This document shows, one piece after another, positions 10,760 to 23,326 of a stretch of DNA of 64,000 nt. How positions within the stretch are numbered: position 1 is the first letter of the stretch; the number at the start of each line of letters is the position of its first letter. Under the pieces are notes generated by a model that was not told the DNA's origin, searched no databases, and was given only the letters and a program-made list of their open reading frames with translations. Position numbers and translations under genes: made by a program. Source of the stretch: Tigriopus japonicus (Eukaryota; Arthropoda; Copepoda; Harpacticoida; Harpacticidae); the NCBI GenBank assembly GCA_010645155.1, contig CM021318.1:6630059-6694058 (forward strand). The letters are read 5' to 3'.

Positions 10760-12134
10760 TCATTGAGAGACTTGACCGGTCTTCTCCTTTAACGAATGGA
10801 GCAGGTCCGAGGATCCGGGCTGGTAGTTCCCAATCTTTGACAGTGCAATGAAATTGCTTTGCAGGTTGGTTGTACTTGACTTGGACTCGATGCCAATCTG
10901 TAATAAGAACAAATGGATAAGTTTGTTAGATCATCATTTTTCATATATTAATACGGTATATGGACTCCTTTAATTTGCAGCTGAACGAGAGGTTTCTATG
11001 TTGTCATATACTTTTCTGAGTATATATGATCAAAACCCAAGTACATTCCCCAAAAAGACAAGGTTGTGTCGATCAAATCACCATAAATCTTGGGGCACTT
11101 AAAGGAGTCCATAGTCTGTGTTGATATGAATACGACAACCTACCTGACCATAGTGCTTAGGAAAGGGAAGGGCCTCCGGGAAGTAGCCTCGTCCTCCAGT
11201 CATTGCAAAACCAGCTGGACTATTCAACATGCCGGTCTGGATAGGGCTGAATGCTGATGAGGTCTTGAAGTCGCCATAGCCTAAATGGTTCCCACCCAAC
11301 TGTCCCCCATGCCCTCCATGCCTGAGGTCATCAACGGCGAGATGTCGGTGATCCATCATATCGCGATGGTGCGCCATGAGCCCGGCAGATTGGGCGTAGT
11401 CCCCAACTCGATCGTGACCAGTATTGTAGGGGTCCATCTTCTGCCAATAGGCTGCAGCCGCTGCATCAGCGGCCGCAACGGAGCTCAGCTGTGCGCTCTG
11501 GCTACTTGGGGTCTGCGGGTTGCCCACGGCTCCGGGATTTCCACCCAATCCTCCAAGGATGGGTGGACGCTTGTCCGGCCGATCGGAGTGTTTCTGCATG
11601 TGTTTGGCCAAATAGGTCTCCTGGGTGTAACTTTTGCCACAATACTGGCAAATGTGAGTCTTCAGGTGTTTGGACTCCTTGTGCTTAGGAATGTGCTCAA
11701 GGAGAGCGGTTTCGTCGGTGAAGCATTTGTAGCAAGAATTACACTTGTAGGGCTTGTCAGTCTGATGGCAGCGGGAGTGGGACTGAAGATTGGAGAGCTG
11801 GGAGAATGCCTTCGTGCAACCCACGTGTCGACATCGGTAGGGCTTGTCTCCAGTGTGGGTCCGGACGTGTTGTTGTAGATGGGACAATTGCGTAAATTTT
11901 CGCTGACAAATCTCACACCTAACAAATGAAACGACACAAATGAAGAAAAAGTCCACACCAAACTCAAAGTTCAAGTCCTTACCGATAGGGTTTGATTCCC
12001 AAATGGATCCTCGTGTGCTGCGAAAGATAACTGGAGTTGGCGAATGACTTATTGCATTGGGAACATTTGTAAGGTTTGGCCTCGCGCATGTGGATCTGCG
12101 TGTGCATCTGGAGGTCAGCCTTCGACCCAAAGAT
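10760..12134 (-). CDS. rn: Rotund/squeeze-family C2H2 zinc-finger factor, shared 3' exons
   Basis: Three exons, 12134-11983, 11918-11144 and 10897-10760, join in phases 2 and 0 and encode 354 residues ending in a TGA at 10760-10762. The block starts inside finger 1 (IFGSKADLQMHTQIH), whose two cysteines are in the exon at 28595-28860. Fingers 2 to 6 follow: CSQC...HTRIH, CEICQRKF...HVRTH, CRHVGCTKAFSQLSNLQSHSRCH (four residues between the cysteines), CNSCYKCF...HIPKH and CQYCGKSYTQETYLAKHMQKH. Fingers 3 to 6 match the nearly invariant core of Drosophila Rotund and Squeeze and vertebrate ZNF384/ZNF362. The tail is rich in Ala, Gly, His and Met and ends KTGQVSQ. The protein should be a nuclear sequence-specific DNA-binding regulator; rotund acts in leg, antenna and eye patterning and squeeze in neuron identity in flies. 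Whether this is the orthologue of rn or sqz cannot be settled here. Confidence 0.92.
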
Positions 12135-14423
12135 CTGTAAAACATAGAGAGAATAAAGAGGGTTGAATTGACCTCATTATTTTCAAAGCCCCTCGGTTCG
12201 CTGTCGTTGTCGTAAAGTCTGTGGAATGTTTCCTAACCACTACATAGTTGCCTGCCTTTCCAAGAGATGGTTTTGAGGAGATAATTCCTACCGGCCTCCA
12301 GCTGTAAAGTGCCAAGTAACCATTGACCCCACGGGGAAATGACGTTAGAAACGAAACCGAGCAAAAAACTTGACCATTCGCTCAAGTCTTCTCCATCCAT
12401 CTAACCAACCAACCACTCACTCACTCACTTCATCCCAGACATGCAACAGTTAGAATAACCTTACTACTCGTCAAGTCCACCTTCAGAGCAGTTTTCATCT
12501 TCCCTCTCACATTCACCTTGTGGCACATTCATTCAGAATTCTCCTGACACTTCGTCTTGAAATTCAATACGCCTTTGTGATTACTCTCTACTCAAGGGGT
12601 ACTCTCTTTTTTAAAGAAAGTATGAGATATGTCGGTGATAAGATCGGTAAAAACTGTCTCCACGAGATGTGCAACAATAAGGAAATGTCACATCATCGTC
12701 GAGTTCATATTACTTAGTAAAAGCGGCAACACTGATTTGCCACAACCAGTTTCTTCCACTGTAAACACCCAGACTTTTACTGTTGCTCGAGTTTCCTTTT
12801 AGAAAACCTTTTAAAACGCATGTGAATGTAAAGATAGTCTCCAATCCACCCCAAAACCTGTCTCCTGCCTGATCTAACCCACTCAGAGGGTCGCACTCAA
12901 CCCCAGGAGGTCTAGTGCAGTGTCCAGAGACAAAAACATAGGGAAGATTCTTCCTCGCCATTTCTCCAAAAGGGAGCCTTAGGCAAAGTTCAGTAGCTTG
13001 TAATGGCATCCATCCCGAAGACGGCTTGAAATACGAGGATGCTCTTTCAATATCATGAAATGTTGACAACCGATTTCCTTCGGCAGGTTTTTAAAACGCT
13101 TTTTTTCGTAATGGCGGGATGCACTCATTTCATAGTGCTTTTGTTCAGCGTGATTGAGGGGGCTGAAAAAGGCGGATCTTTTCCACTCCATAAATTTGAA
13201 CCAAACAAGCGGTTCGAAATCAATTTCATTCCTCTGAACCCTGGGAGGTATTCAAGGTGTTGCAAGAGGATTCCGTTTTTTCTGCCTTTCCCTCAGCAAC
13301 CTCAAGAAGCTCCCATTAATGTCTGGTAAATGAAGTGATTCCACAGCGGGTGTTGATTCCCAATGACGGCGTGGATTGAGGTAGTTTTTTACACCTAAAT
13401 TAAGTCACAAAAGAATCGTTGGAGTTTTACGAGGGCTACAAAGGTTAATTTTCCTAAATTCCATACAAGTGCTCTACACGCATGGGCAATAATTGACCAA
13501 ATAACCTACAAAACAAACATTCTTTTCCATTGTTTCGAGGGGTTCAAAATGCGCCTAATAAGAATAGTAACGGAATAAGGTGAAAGTTTGCTTAATAGAG
13601 TCTTTTACAACTCACCATCCCCCTAATAGCACAGGTTTTAGAGAATGTCACCCACCTAATAATTATTTTTTTCATCATCATTGAGTGTCATGAGTCATAT
13701 TCGTTCAACAATTTCGTGGACGACTGGCAAGAGAACAGTTTTCAGACAAGGAAGACGACAGGAGTCTGGACTCTGAAGCAACAAACAGCTTTATAACACC
13801 TTCCAGACCAAACAAGGCCAATTTAGTTCATTGCTCCTTTTCATGGGGGGAGGGAATACTCATGCGCTTTAAGCTTCTTCGGTCAGGAGGATTTTTCAGG
13901 GCGAACTTTTGAACTAAACTGGGTGATTCACTTTTAGTTTAGAACAATTCATAAAGACAGAATGCCAGTTTGGTGATATAGATGTAGCATAATAGTAAAA
14001 TATGGAAAGTGGAGTAGGGAGAGACATTAGTTTATTAAGTAATTAGGCACACCTGCTGACCGAATATGCTTCGGAGCTAAATGTCACGGTATTGTTCAAA
14101 CATACTCAAACATGGCATTATTTTCTTAAAGTGACCTTAAGCTATTCTTTTATTGTTTTATTTAAATTATTTGAGAAAAGCAAAGTACTTTCCTTTCAAC
14201 ACCCTGTGAATAAAAAGATCTCAATCCCGACGTCTCGAAAAACACCAAAGTTAGGGAAGGTAAATGAGGAACGAACTGAGGGTGTTCGTTGCTCGTGCCA
14301 GCCAAGAATCAAAGAACTCTTTGAGCGCTCTAACGTCAATTTTCTGACTTCAAACTGAAAATTATGCCCCTGGATTGAAAACGAGATGGTGTGTCAATCG
14401 ACTACCAAGATGGAAAAAATTAC
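12135..14423 (-). other. Intron upstream of the zinc-finger block
   Basis: The acceptor at 12137-12135 follows a strong pyrimidine tract on the minus strand (CTCTTTATTCTCTCTATG). No coding exon is evident inside. A GGCAACACTG motif lies at 12725-12734. Short frames at 12710-13069 and 13039-13329 overlap on opposite strands and have no motif. Confidence 0.6.
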
Positions 14424-14744
14424 CTTGTCGGACCGACTCTCGGGACTGGAATTATATGGCTTGAACGAGACGTGATTCTCGTTCTTGATCAAATGTTCAG
14501 TGTTGTACAATTGTGTCTGATGGGCGTTGGGAGACATGCTACCCTCGGGAGATCCTGGACCTTCCTCATGTCGATGAGAAGGAACCATCCGAGCCACTCG
14601 GACATCTTCGATCACAGCATTGTTCCAATGAGATTCGGCCAAGAGTCTTTGGGAATTCTGATGAGCCGTATTGGCATGGAGCAAAGATTGGTATGAGGAG
14701 TTCATCATGTTACAGTACATGGATGAATTGTCCAGAAGAGCCAT
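14424..14744 (-). CDS. rn: Alternative first coding exon of the rotund-like gene
   Basis: A 107-codon segment starts at ATG 14744 (MALLDNSSMYCNMMNSSYQ) and ends at a donor GACAAG|GTAATT in phase 0. That is exactly the phase needed to splice to the zinc-finger acceptor at 12134. The composition (Ser, Asn, His, Met, Gln rich) suits a transcription-factor N-terminus, and IKNE is a possible sumoylation site. The upstream exon 28595-28860 also ends in phase 0 but carries the cysteine half of finger 1, so inserting this exon between them would destroy finger 1. It is therefore best read as an alternative first exon giving a 461-residue form with five intact fingers. The Drosophila rotund locus likewise makes a second product, roughened eye (roe), from an internal promoter. 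An internal exon with an acceptor near 14754 is a weaker alternative. Confidence 0.65.
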
Positions 14745-15189
14745 CTTCAACACCTGTTTGACTTTGATCAAGTTCAACAAGTGGAAGTGGACGTGAGTCG
14801 GGACCGAAACGTGACTTGCAAGACCAAATTATCGCAAAACCGCACAAGTTCAAAAAAGGGAATCACACCAAGGACATGACACCGGTTGCCTCTAGGGTCG
14901 GGAAGTGAATACCAAATGGTTCACTTTACGGAATCAACTCACGTCGTCCCTCTCTCTAGGGTGGTTGGGGCGACTCTCAGGGGGGACTTTTCGCACCCTC
15001 CTCAGATTTTACCCACGGGCTGAGAAAAAAATCCCGAATCTCACCACACTGACAGTGAGTGCTCGAAGAGGAATGGAATTGACGAGTGAGGTTTTTGGCT
15101 TGAAGGATAGACTGAGCTCCCCATGCGCTCGCCGGCGAATCTCCACATTCCGAAGGGACCCTCCGATGGGACACTCGCAAGTTCACGCG

Positions 15190-15268
15190 CTCACTCTCTC
15201 TCTCGTTTTCCACACGCACCCTTGAGACCCCTGATCGGACTGCTCTTGAACTATGCCAGCTATTTATT
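15190..15268 (-). promoter_or_regulatory. Possible core promoter for the 14744 exon
   Basis: On the minus strand a TATA-like AATAAATAG (plus 15260-15268) is followed about 27 bases later by CAGT (plus 15239-15242), a fit to an arthropod initiator. A (GA)n tract (plus 15190-15206) lies just downstream, similar to GAGA-factor sites. This would give a 5' UTR of about 500 bases before ATG 14744. The evidence is motif-level only. Confidence 0.25.
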
Positions 15269-18200
15269 CGGGTCACGATCTACGATTATTAATTTCATCA
15301 TATCAAGTTATCAATGAATGGGTGGATGAGTTTGGAGGAGCAGAAGTTGGACGAACGCAAGATGCGATCAACGATAAGGAACCGTTTGCAGATGCTCCCG
15401 ATGTTCAATCTGAGGCATACTTTTTGCAATATGCAGATCGATCTTTGGAAATTTTGACGTATAAAAACTTGTTTGAATATGTGAAACCGTTATGGATTGA
15501 TCTCCCATTCACATTTCACAATCATCCAAAGGTCCCCGAATTCAAATCAGTTCACCGATTTTTCGGCTGGAAATAAAAAAAAACGAAACAGCCCGGTTCC
15601 TTCAACTGTTCCATTCGGAGTTTGAGTTTGAGTGAGCAAAAAACGTGTTCGATATTCAATCTCTTTACGTCTACTAGCCTCGTCCATATGCAATCGGTAG
15701 CTTTTTCTCATGGAATACTAAGTATGCTCATTTGAATGTGGCTCCATAACTTTTGCCGAATACGATTCCCATTCTCTCCACCAAAGAAGCAAAGCAAGCG
15801 CCTGCCACCATCATCATGTGCATGTATTATCGCATTATCGGCTTGGGTTCTCGAATTGAAGTATTCAAATAATGCCATTCTCTGTGTGATTGGAATCGCC
15901 CCGCGCTTCCTTTGTCAACACCCCTTTGGCCTCGGGGACAATCCAAGAACCCGGGCGACATTTTATTCCGAAACTTCCGAAGCTTTCTACTCAATTAGAA
16001 GGGTCTGTTTTCAGTTCGAAACTCATCGGGAAAGGGGTTTCATTAAGCGGGTGGTGTTCACACGTTCAAAGTGCAGATGGAATGAGAAGTGAGTGGCTTA
16101 ATGAAAACTTCGGCTTTATTTTAACGCTTTCATGCAAGGAGTAAGCCAATTAATCCCTTGCATCTCATTATCCAGGATAGGTTCACATGACTCGACCGAA
16201 ATCGCCATCCTCACTCCAAACTCAACAGCTCTTTCTTTCTTGATTGGATAATGGATTCATCAAGAGTTTTCCCGGAAAAGTGGAAAAGCCTGGCTTTTTT
16301 TTCGTTTCCCAGGCTAAAAATGATGTGAGTGCGTGGTCTAATCCCCGGCCCATCTGAATCAAATCAATGATTCAATATCAATCCCCATTTTCTGGGATTG
16401 CATCCCAAAATACAGTGAGAAAACCCGGCGTGCAGTGGCAGATGAATCCGGGGGCGAAGCATTTTCACAATCACGGAAATCCGAGAAATTCTCTCGTCTT
16501 TTGTTCGGCCAGCTTTGGCTTTTTCGCCCTGAATGAGCGGACATAAAAGGCACCCTCGACGCTGTAAACGCCTCCATCAGCCCATTCAACTCTCTCGATC
16601 GGTCGTCATTGTGGCGGGCATCCCCAAATCCCAATGGAAGCAGAATCATTCTTCCCTCTGAATCCCCTCGATGATTCTCTCGGGTTTTCCAAACTCGAGG
16701 AGCGACAGGTGGTTGTTGTACTTGGAGTTTGGTCGTATCCAACACGGTTTGTTGCCGAATACGGAGCCAAGCATGCATATGTACATGCATATTAAGGATA
16801 ATCAGACAAACCCAAAAATCAGTGGCACTCCTGATGGGAACTTTTTTCCTACTTTGCATTCGGGATGGGATGATGGGGTGGATTGAGCTCTCCCTGAATA
16901 TTTATTAGCGTCTCTTTTCGTGCTGGGGTTTGTACCACGGCAATCCCGAGATTCCAGAATATGTTTGGCAGCAAATATATGCAAAATATGTCAAAGTATG
17001 ATTTGTTGCTCGAACTCTATCTGATGTGGGAAAAAATACGCTACTCTCCCACACAGTCGCTCGAATCTCGCACCAAAACTGTACCAAACATGGTCCATGA
17101 TTCTAGTTTAGAATCCTGGTCGTTTTTGGTATATACCCAAATTCACTTGTCCAAACCTCAATTGTACTGTTCACTAGTTTAACACATCATTTGTTCTGAA
17201 CCATGAAAGGAGATCGGTCAAAAGGTCAAACCGAGGCGAGTTCCCCTCCTTTTTCAACTTGGACATTGGGAGTTTGGACAAGCGACGTGTTCTATATGGC
17301 GTTTGAATCGATGACATGCCACTGAATGGAAGTGCTGAAAAGTGGGGAGAGGGGTGCATGGTTGGGGTGACCATTGGTTGACCACCCTCCTGGAGCTCCA
17401 ACGACCCACTTGTTGGGCATTAATTATGCAAAATGAGGGAGTGCGGTCACTCATGTAGCTTTATCAGGAGCTCAAAACTCAAACGAAATTGGGAAGCTGA
17501 TTTTCCATATTTGATTGCAAGAGAAGCAGATGGTGGAGAAAAACACTTTTTTTTGGCTAAAACGGACAGAAATCATTCTACCAATTGGGGAAATGGGGGA
17601 GAATCCGAATGACACAAAAAATGTGGAAATCAAGCCCATGATCAAGGCGAGGGGATGATTCGAAATGGAAGTTTCGGAACCATTGATGAATGACCATTGA
17701 TCATTAGGCGTGAGAATTCCAAGGCAAAATCAAACATACTTAAACGGTGTGCTTGGCCAGTTCGGTCCATTGGATTTAGTTATGCAAATGGGAGAAAAAA
17801 CACGGATTCTCATTCATCATATCTCCAACTGACTTCATCCATCATCTTCCTTTCACCTAAGTCCATACAATTCTTATATTCGTGGACGAGCTCCAGCAAT
17901 ATCTTACATGACAAAATCAAGATGGCAACACTGAAGCAAAGGAGTAAGCAATGCACTTAACACCATGAGAAAATGAAAGTGTGTGCATGTGTATAACTTA
18001 CTGATGGTTTTCATCTAACGATGAGAATACCACCATATTTGAATCGTGGCATTTGAAATAGGTTTCACTCTTTTGAATCGGACCTTGCAAAGCGTGTGGC
18101 TCTTACTATTCGTGTTTATGTGGTATGAGTGAGGTCAGCAGTCCTCGTGGATGAATCTCATTTGAACTCGAGAACACAATGTCCATCCAAATAAAAACTC

Positions 18201-21200
18201 GAGGAGTGCAGTGCATTGTTTGGTGGACTCGACATAGACTTTGGCGTGTGGAGAGCCAACAGCATGATACGTAAAAAGTCGATCTCGTTTTTTGCAGATG
18301 GTCTCCAAAGATTGCACACTACTCACCAAGTTGCGACCTTGCAGACAGGTTGAATGAGAAGCGAAAGAAAGGGTGCAAAAAAGATGGAAAGAGCGAGTGA
18401 GTCACTCAATAAAAACCGGTCTGAACTTGGAAGAGATTCATCGAGGATGCGTTTCTGTTTCAAGACCAGAGCTTCAGGGGACTTTCTCTCTCTTTGGAGG
18501 TAGAAAATGGCTCCCAGATTCGGCGCATTTGCATCGCTTTGTGCCACTATCGCTTTCCAGAATCTCTCCAAATTAGGCTTCATTGGTAACGAGGGGGTAA
18601 AACGATGCTTAACCGACAACAGCACAATGGTTTTCGGGGGCGAAGCTATCGGTAGAGAAAAAACAGACCTCTCACACTCCCTCGCTCTTCAGGGAGCCAT
18701 GGTGAATAGGGACAAGTTTTTGCTCCTCGCACCTTTTCCCCATAATTGAGATATTGCTCCCAATTCAACCCCCAAAAATGTAGATTTTTGCCCGTTCTTT
18801 CACCAAATACGGAGAGCTGGTTTGGAAATATTATTCGACACTTGGATAAGAGACCAGTTATTTTCTCATGGCTTCTCCGTTTCTTGTGCTGACTAACAAC
18901 ATTTGGCGCTCCACAAGGAAAAAAAAAAGGCTGTCTAGGAGAATCTATGTAAGTAGTTTTGAACAAGTTCGATAAAAAAAGCCCTCTCCAAATCTGATCT
19001 GAGCATTCATGAGGCTCTCTTGAGTCCCTGGTCGAGCGATTCGGTGAGGCATCTATCTCTTAATTTGATCTGATCCATCAAATTAAAACTGCTCGAGCTG
19101 GTCGTCTTGTCGTGCGGGATCAAGTACAAAAGGCAAGGCTCTGGAAGCGCTTTTGCATACTCCACCAACTATGATATCTATCCAAGCTCATCATAATAAG
19201 CCCCGATGCTTTGGGTAGTTATGATGGAGATGTTATGGGAGAATCTCGGTGAAAAAGATTGAAAATACTCCACATTACCAGGATACAAAACGAGGGACGC
19301 GCAGACAAAAAGCCCAGGCTCATGTGGCGTGTAATGAACGGGTCTGATGAGAAACTTTCGTACTTGAGCACGTATGTAAATCTGACTTGGTCATAGAGAA
19401 CCTTAATGATGCCGTAATAATGGAACAACATTTGATTCCCAAGCCTTTCTGAAACACATTCCTCCAGAAGTGAAGGGAGAATTTGGCTGGTGAGATGGAA
19501 AAATGGTTGAATGCATCTTCATGTTCAGTTTGCATGCAGGTAAGTGCTTGGTCTTGGAAGCGAAAAAAAATCACGAATTCGCATAAGAATGACTTGGCAA
19601 ATTTTGGCGAGATATGTCGAACATGATAGATGATAAAAGGCGCCCTGAGAAAGTGCGCAACAACATTGTGCTGTTACTCCGGGATTGTTTTATGTAATTG
19701 CCAGCGGGAAACATACTCCTCCAACGGCTTCCGTAACAAATTTTAATGAGTGAAGGCAAATCTGTTGCGTGTCACATTAAACCAGTTATGGCCTCTTTCC
19801 AACAACGTTCATTCTACAACATTATTGAACTGCATTGACAAGATCCCTTCCAATTTTATGCTCGGATCTACAAAACTCCTCGAGCTATGCGCTTTAACAC
19901 GAAACTGAATCGTATTTTTAGTCTTCATATGTGTGTGGCCAATCAGAAAGCCGCCCTTCTTTATTTCAGACGAAACAATTGAAAAAAAAAACTAGCGTTG
20001 TTGCATGCATACTACAATTGCACAAGATAAAAATGTTACTTGCGAGGCTTTAGAAATGCTGTAATTATGATGGTATGCACTTAAAAGAATGTGGAGAGAC
20101 GATAGTTACGTTTTGCTTATTCACGTTTGAAGAGCCGGATGTGGCCTTAAGTTTTGTGTCTTTTTACCATCCAACTTTTTGTCGTTGGGTTGGCAAAAAA
20201 GCTTAAAGAGCTTGTGTGTTAGTGTACAGTCGAGTGAGAGTGATGCCAAGCAAGTGATTGGATTTTGAATTCTTTCCAGCTAACCACATTCCTCGGGCCC
20301 ACTATCACTCTCGAGCAAATTCTGAATCACTAATTGATCTCATGCCATGAGCGATCACAAAATCAGCGACTCCTTGATGAATCTAATAATTTGAATGACC
20401 CCAAAGGAAAGCCTTATTCTGTTGAAAACATTAAACTCCTCAAAGAATACTAGCATGACTCAACATACATGCTGCAAATCTGGAAGAGATGAGTTTGAGA
20501 AAGGCAGATGGTCGAGATCAGGTTTCATCTCACTTGTTCCCTTTCCTTTGATTGTCATGCCACTTAGCCAAGTTCAAAACCATTTTAAACCCCTTCCAGA
20601 TTAGTTATGAAGCTTCGTTTTTAAATGTTTTGAATTTTGTTTTTCTTTAGCTTTCAATGAAATCACTTCACTTTTGAAAGACTTCATAAAGTGGGTTTGG
20701 CTTCGATTTTTGATTGAACATGAAACGTTTTCATTTCCCGATCAAATGGTTTTGAAATCCATGTGAAAGTTGAGCCCAAGCCAAGCCAAAAATTCACCCC
20801 TTTGAGAATTGGGCGGCTGGAGGGAGTTTTTTTTGGGAAAAACTTGAATTTCCCGTAAAATGGGAAATGTATAAATTATCAATTGAAAGCCAAAGCTAAG
20901 CTCTGACTGTAACTGTGTTGCCTTAAACGAGTCGATCCTCCCTTCTCCTTTTCCTCTTTTGTGCCTTCAGAATCCTGGGAATTTGTACAATTTTCAGCAT
21001 CAATTGGGCACATGAACCCAGAAATCCTCGTCAATTCCCCATTAGTTCCGAAAAGGACGAGTCCACAAGCTCAAACTGAACCCAAACGAGAATTTCGGAT
21101 TGGGTAAGCGATTTGGAAATCATTGAAAAGAACATTCATGTTTGATATGTCGGCTTCATGGACACAATAACGTGTTGGTTGTCGAACAGATCGGAGATAT

Positions 21201-23002
21201 CTGTGAGAATTGAACATGAAAATGTTTCCTTTTTTTATGGAGAAAAATAGGCATGAGATCTGTTTTTCGTCCCTTCACTTTTGGGTACAGAGACGAGACG
21301 GATACCAAAAGGTCCCCGAGGGTTTTGAGACCGAAAAAACTTGACCCAGCTTCACACAAAGCACACTTTTGTCTAGACTGCAAAAAATATTGTACCCCGG
21401 TTGTTGGTTCGAGATAACGATGCGAACCCATGTTTTGCAAACAGTTTTTCTTCGACCAAGTTCGAGTGGTGGCATAAAAACCGTCCTGAGGGTGTGTTGA
21501 GACAATTAGACCTGTAAAATTGCGAGAACTTTTTACTGCTCAACGACAACCCAAACGACTAGACCCATAATTGACTATGACGTCCAGACTTATTTTTTGC
21601 AGAAAAATGACCGTCTTGAGCAAAAATAGGCTGCTCGAGGGCTCAAGTACACAATTGTATCGTTTGACTCGTCCCACAAACGAAAGGGCCTTGAAAATAA
21701 AGCGCAATTGTACCATTTTTGGGGGTGGGAACTTGTTCCAAGTGGCCTGGCCATGACCAATGATCTCATTAAAATATATTCTGCAAATGTTAGCTCAGTC
21801 CAAAGCTTCGCAGAATGATTTACAAGTATGTAAAAGAAGGGGTTGGTTATCTCTTATGGCTTCAAGCTTAGTTAGCCAACGGATCTGGCCAATGAACTAT
21901 TTACGATGCTCGATTATGTTTACAACATTCTTTGACTACAGGATCCATGACTTTGGAACAAGCCATATACACAATATTGTCTCCTTTGAGCAACCATTGG
22001 CCACTTCTATTTATTGCCAAACTCTGGCGTTAAGCTCCAATTCATCTCTACTCCAGCTGAAAACTGACCGACACTTGTAGAATTGGGGAACACGCTTCGT
22101 TTCAGGCTCAGAAGTTCGGGATGTCTAGATGGAGTCGAGTCCAGTCAAGCTTACCTTTACCTACAATGGGCTGGCCCGTTCTCGTAGTTAAGCGGCTCAT
22201 TAAATCAGAGTAAATGGAGTCTAAAACGGCTATAAACGTCATTCGAATCGTGTTGTTAGAATTAGGGTGGTCAATCTGCACACATTGGGTGTTCACGAGC
22301 GAGTGACTTGTGTCCATTGTAGACTTTGCAGGTGACTTATTGTCCACTTTCCAATGCAACATGTCAAAATATGAGTGGCCGAGTGTTCATTGTACATAAA
22401 ACAGGAATTTGTGGCGGAATGCTTTTTTTCGTTCGGAGATGGCGTTCAATTTGCAAAGGTGGAGGGAGCGGTGTTATCTGTCAGTCAAGAGATTGGAACA
22501 TGACTTTATTTTCTGCCAAGGTGTAGCCTATAATTTTGCTCAAACATACCGCTTGGAGAAAAAATTAGCTCAAAGTGTGAAATCCGAACATTCCATCTCG
22601 GACGGAAAACTGGGAGTTTCCATCAAAAGTTTCTCCTTATCCTCACATCATCATTATTTTCGTTAAACCGACGAATGCACTTAAAAGAAATCTAGTTCAA
22701 GAACCTTCGAGGTCTGAAAATACACTCAAATCAATACTCGGTGCTAACTCTTTGCGTTGTCTATCATGGGTTTCTTTATATTGCCACCTAAAATGACGGA
22801 ACTATATTGTGAAACATAGAGAAATAGTAGAGTGCTGAATTCCAAGTGGCATCTCAGTGAAACTATCATTAAATTCAGCCAAAACGTGGAATACACTGGT
22901 TTTTGAGTGAACGAGCATAGAATTGAGAGGTTGTAAAGATTCATCATGTTCCAATTCAAACTGTTGCAAGTATCAGTCAATAGGTTACATGTTAAATGGA
23001 CT

Positions 23003-23326
23003 AATGAACCGTAAAAAATGTCAGCTTGTTGCTCCAAATCAGCGTCTTTTGTGGTCAGATTGAGACATAGTTGCCAGATATTGATTCATAATGCCACTCT
23101 TTGCCAAAACGTTTAACATTTTTTGACAGTATTATTTCTCCTAAATGTGCAATTTTGACAAGATAATGACACTGCAAATAAATATAAGCAAATTTGAAAA
23201 AAACATGAAGTTTTGAATGCCACAGGATGGCATTGAAACCTGCTCACTATGGCAACTATGTCTCAATTTGACCACAAGAGGCGCTTATTTTGGGGGACCA
23301 GCTGACATTTTTATTCACGTTTCATT
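23003..23326. repeat. Inverted repeat with ~100-bp arms
   Basis: The arm at 23003-23098 is a diverged reverse complement of 23225-23326. The best shared block reads CAACTATGTCTCAATTTGACC on plus in the right arm, followed by GAGGCGC and GCTGACATTTTT. About 125 bases separate the arms. There is no coding capacity. It may be a foldback MITE or two copies of one repeat inserted head to head. Confidence 0.6.

Noticed and set aside
11285..11878. 197-codon plus-strand frame
   Set aside because: It is antisense to the zinc-finger exon 11918-11144, whose finger motifs prove the minus strand is coding.
16359..16859. 166-codon minus-strand frame starting with ATG
   Set aside because: No domain, no splice partner, mixed low-complexity composition; length alone is not enough in a 14-kb intron.
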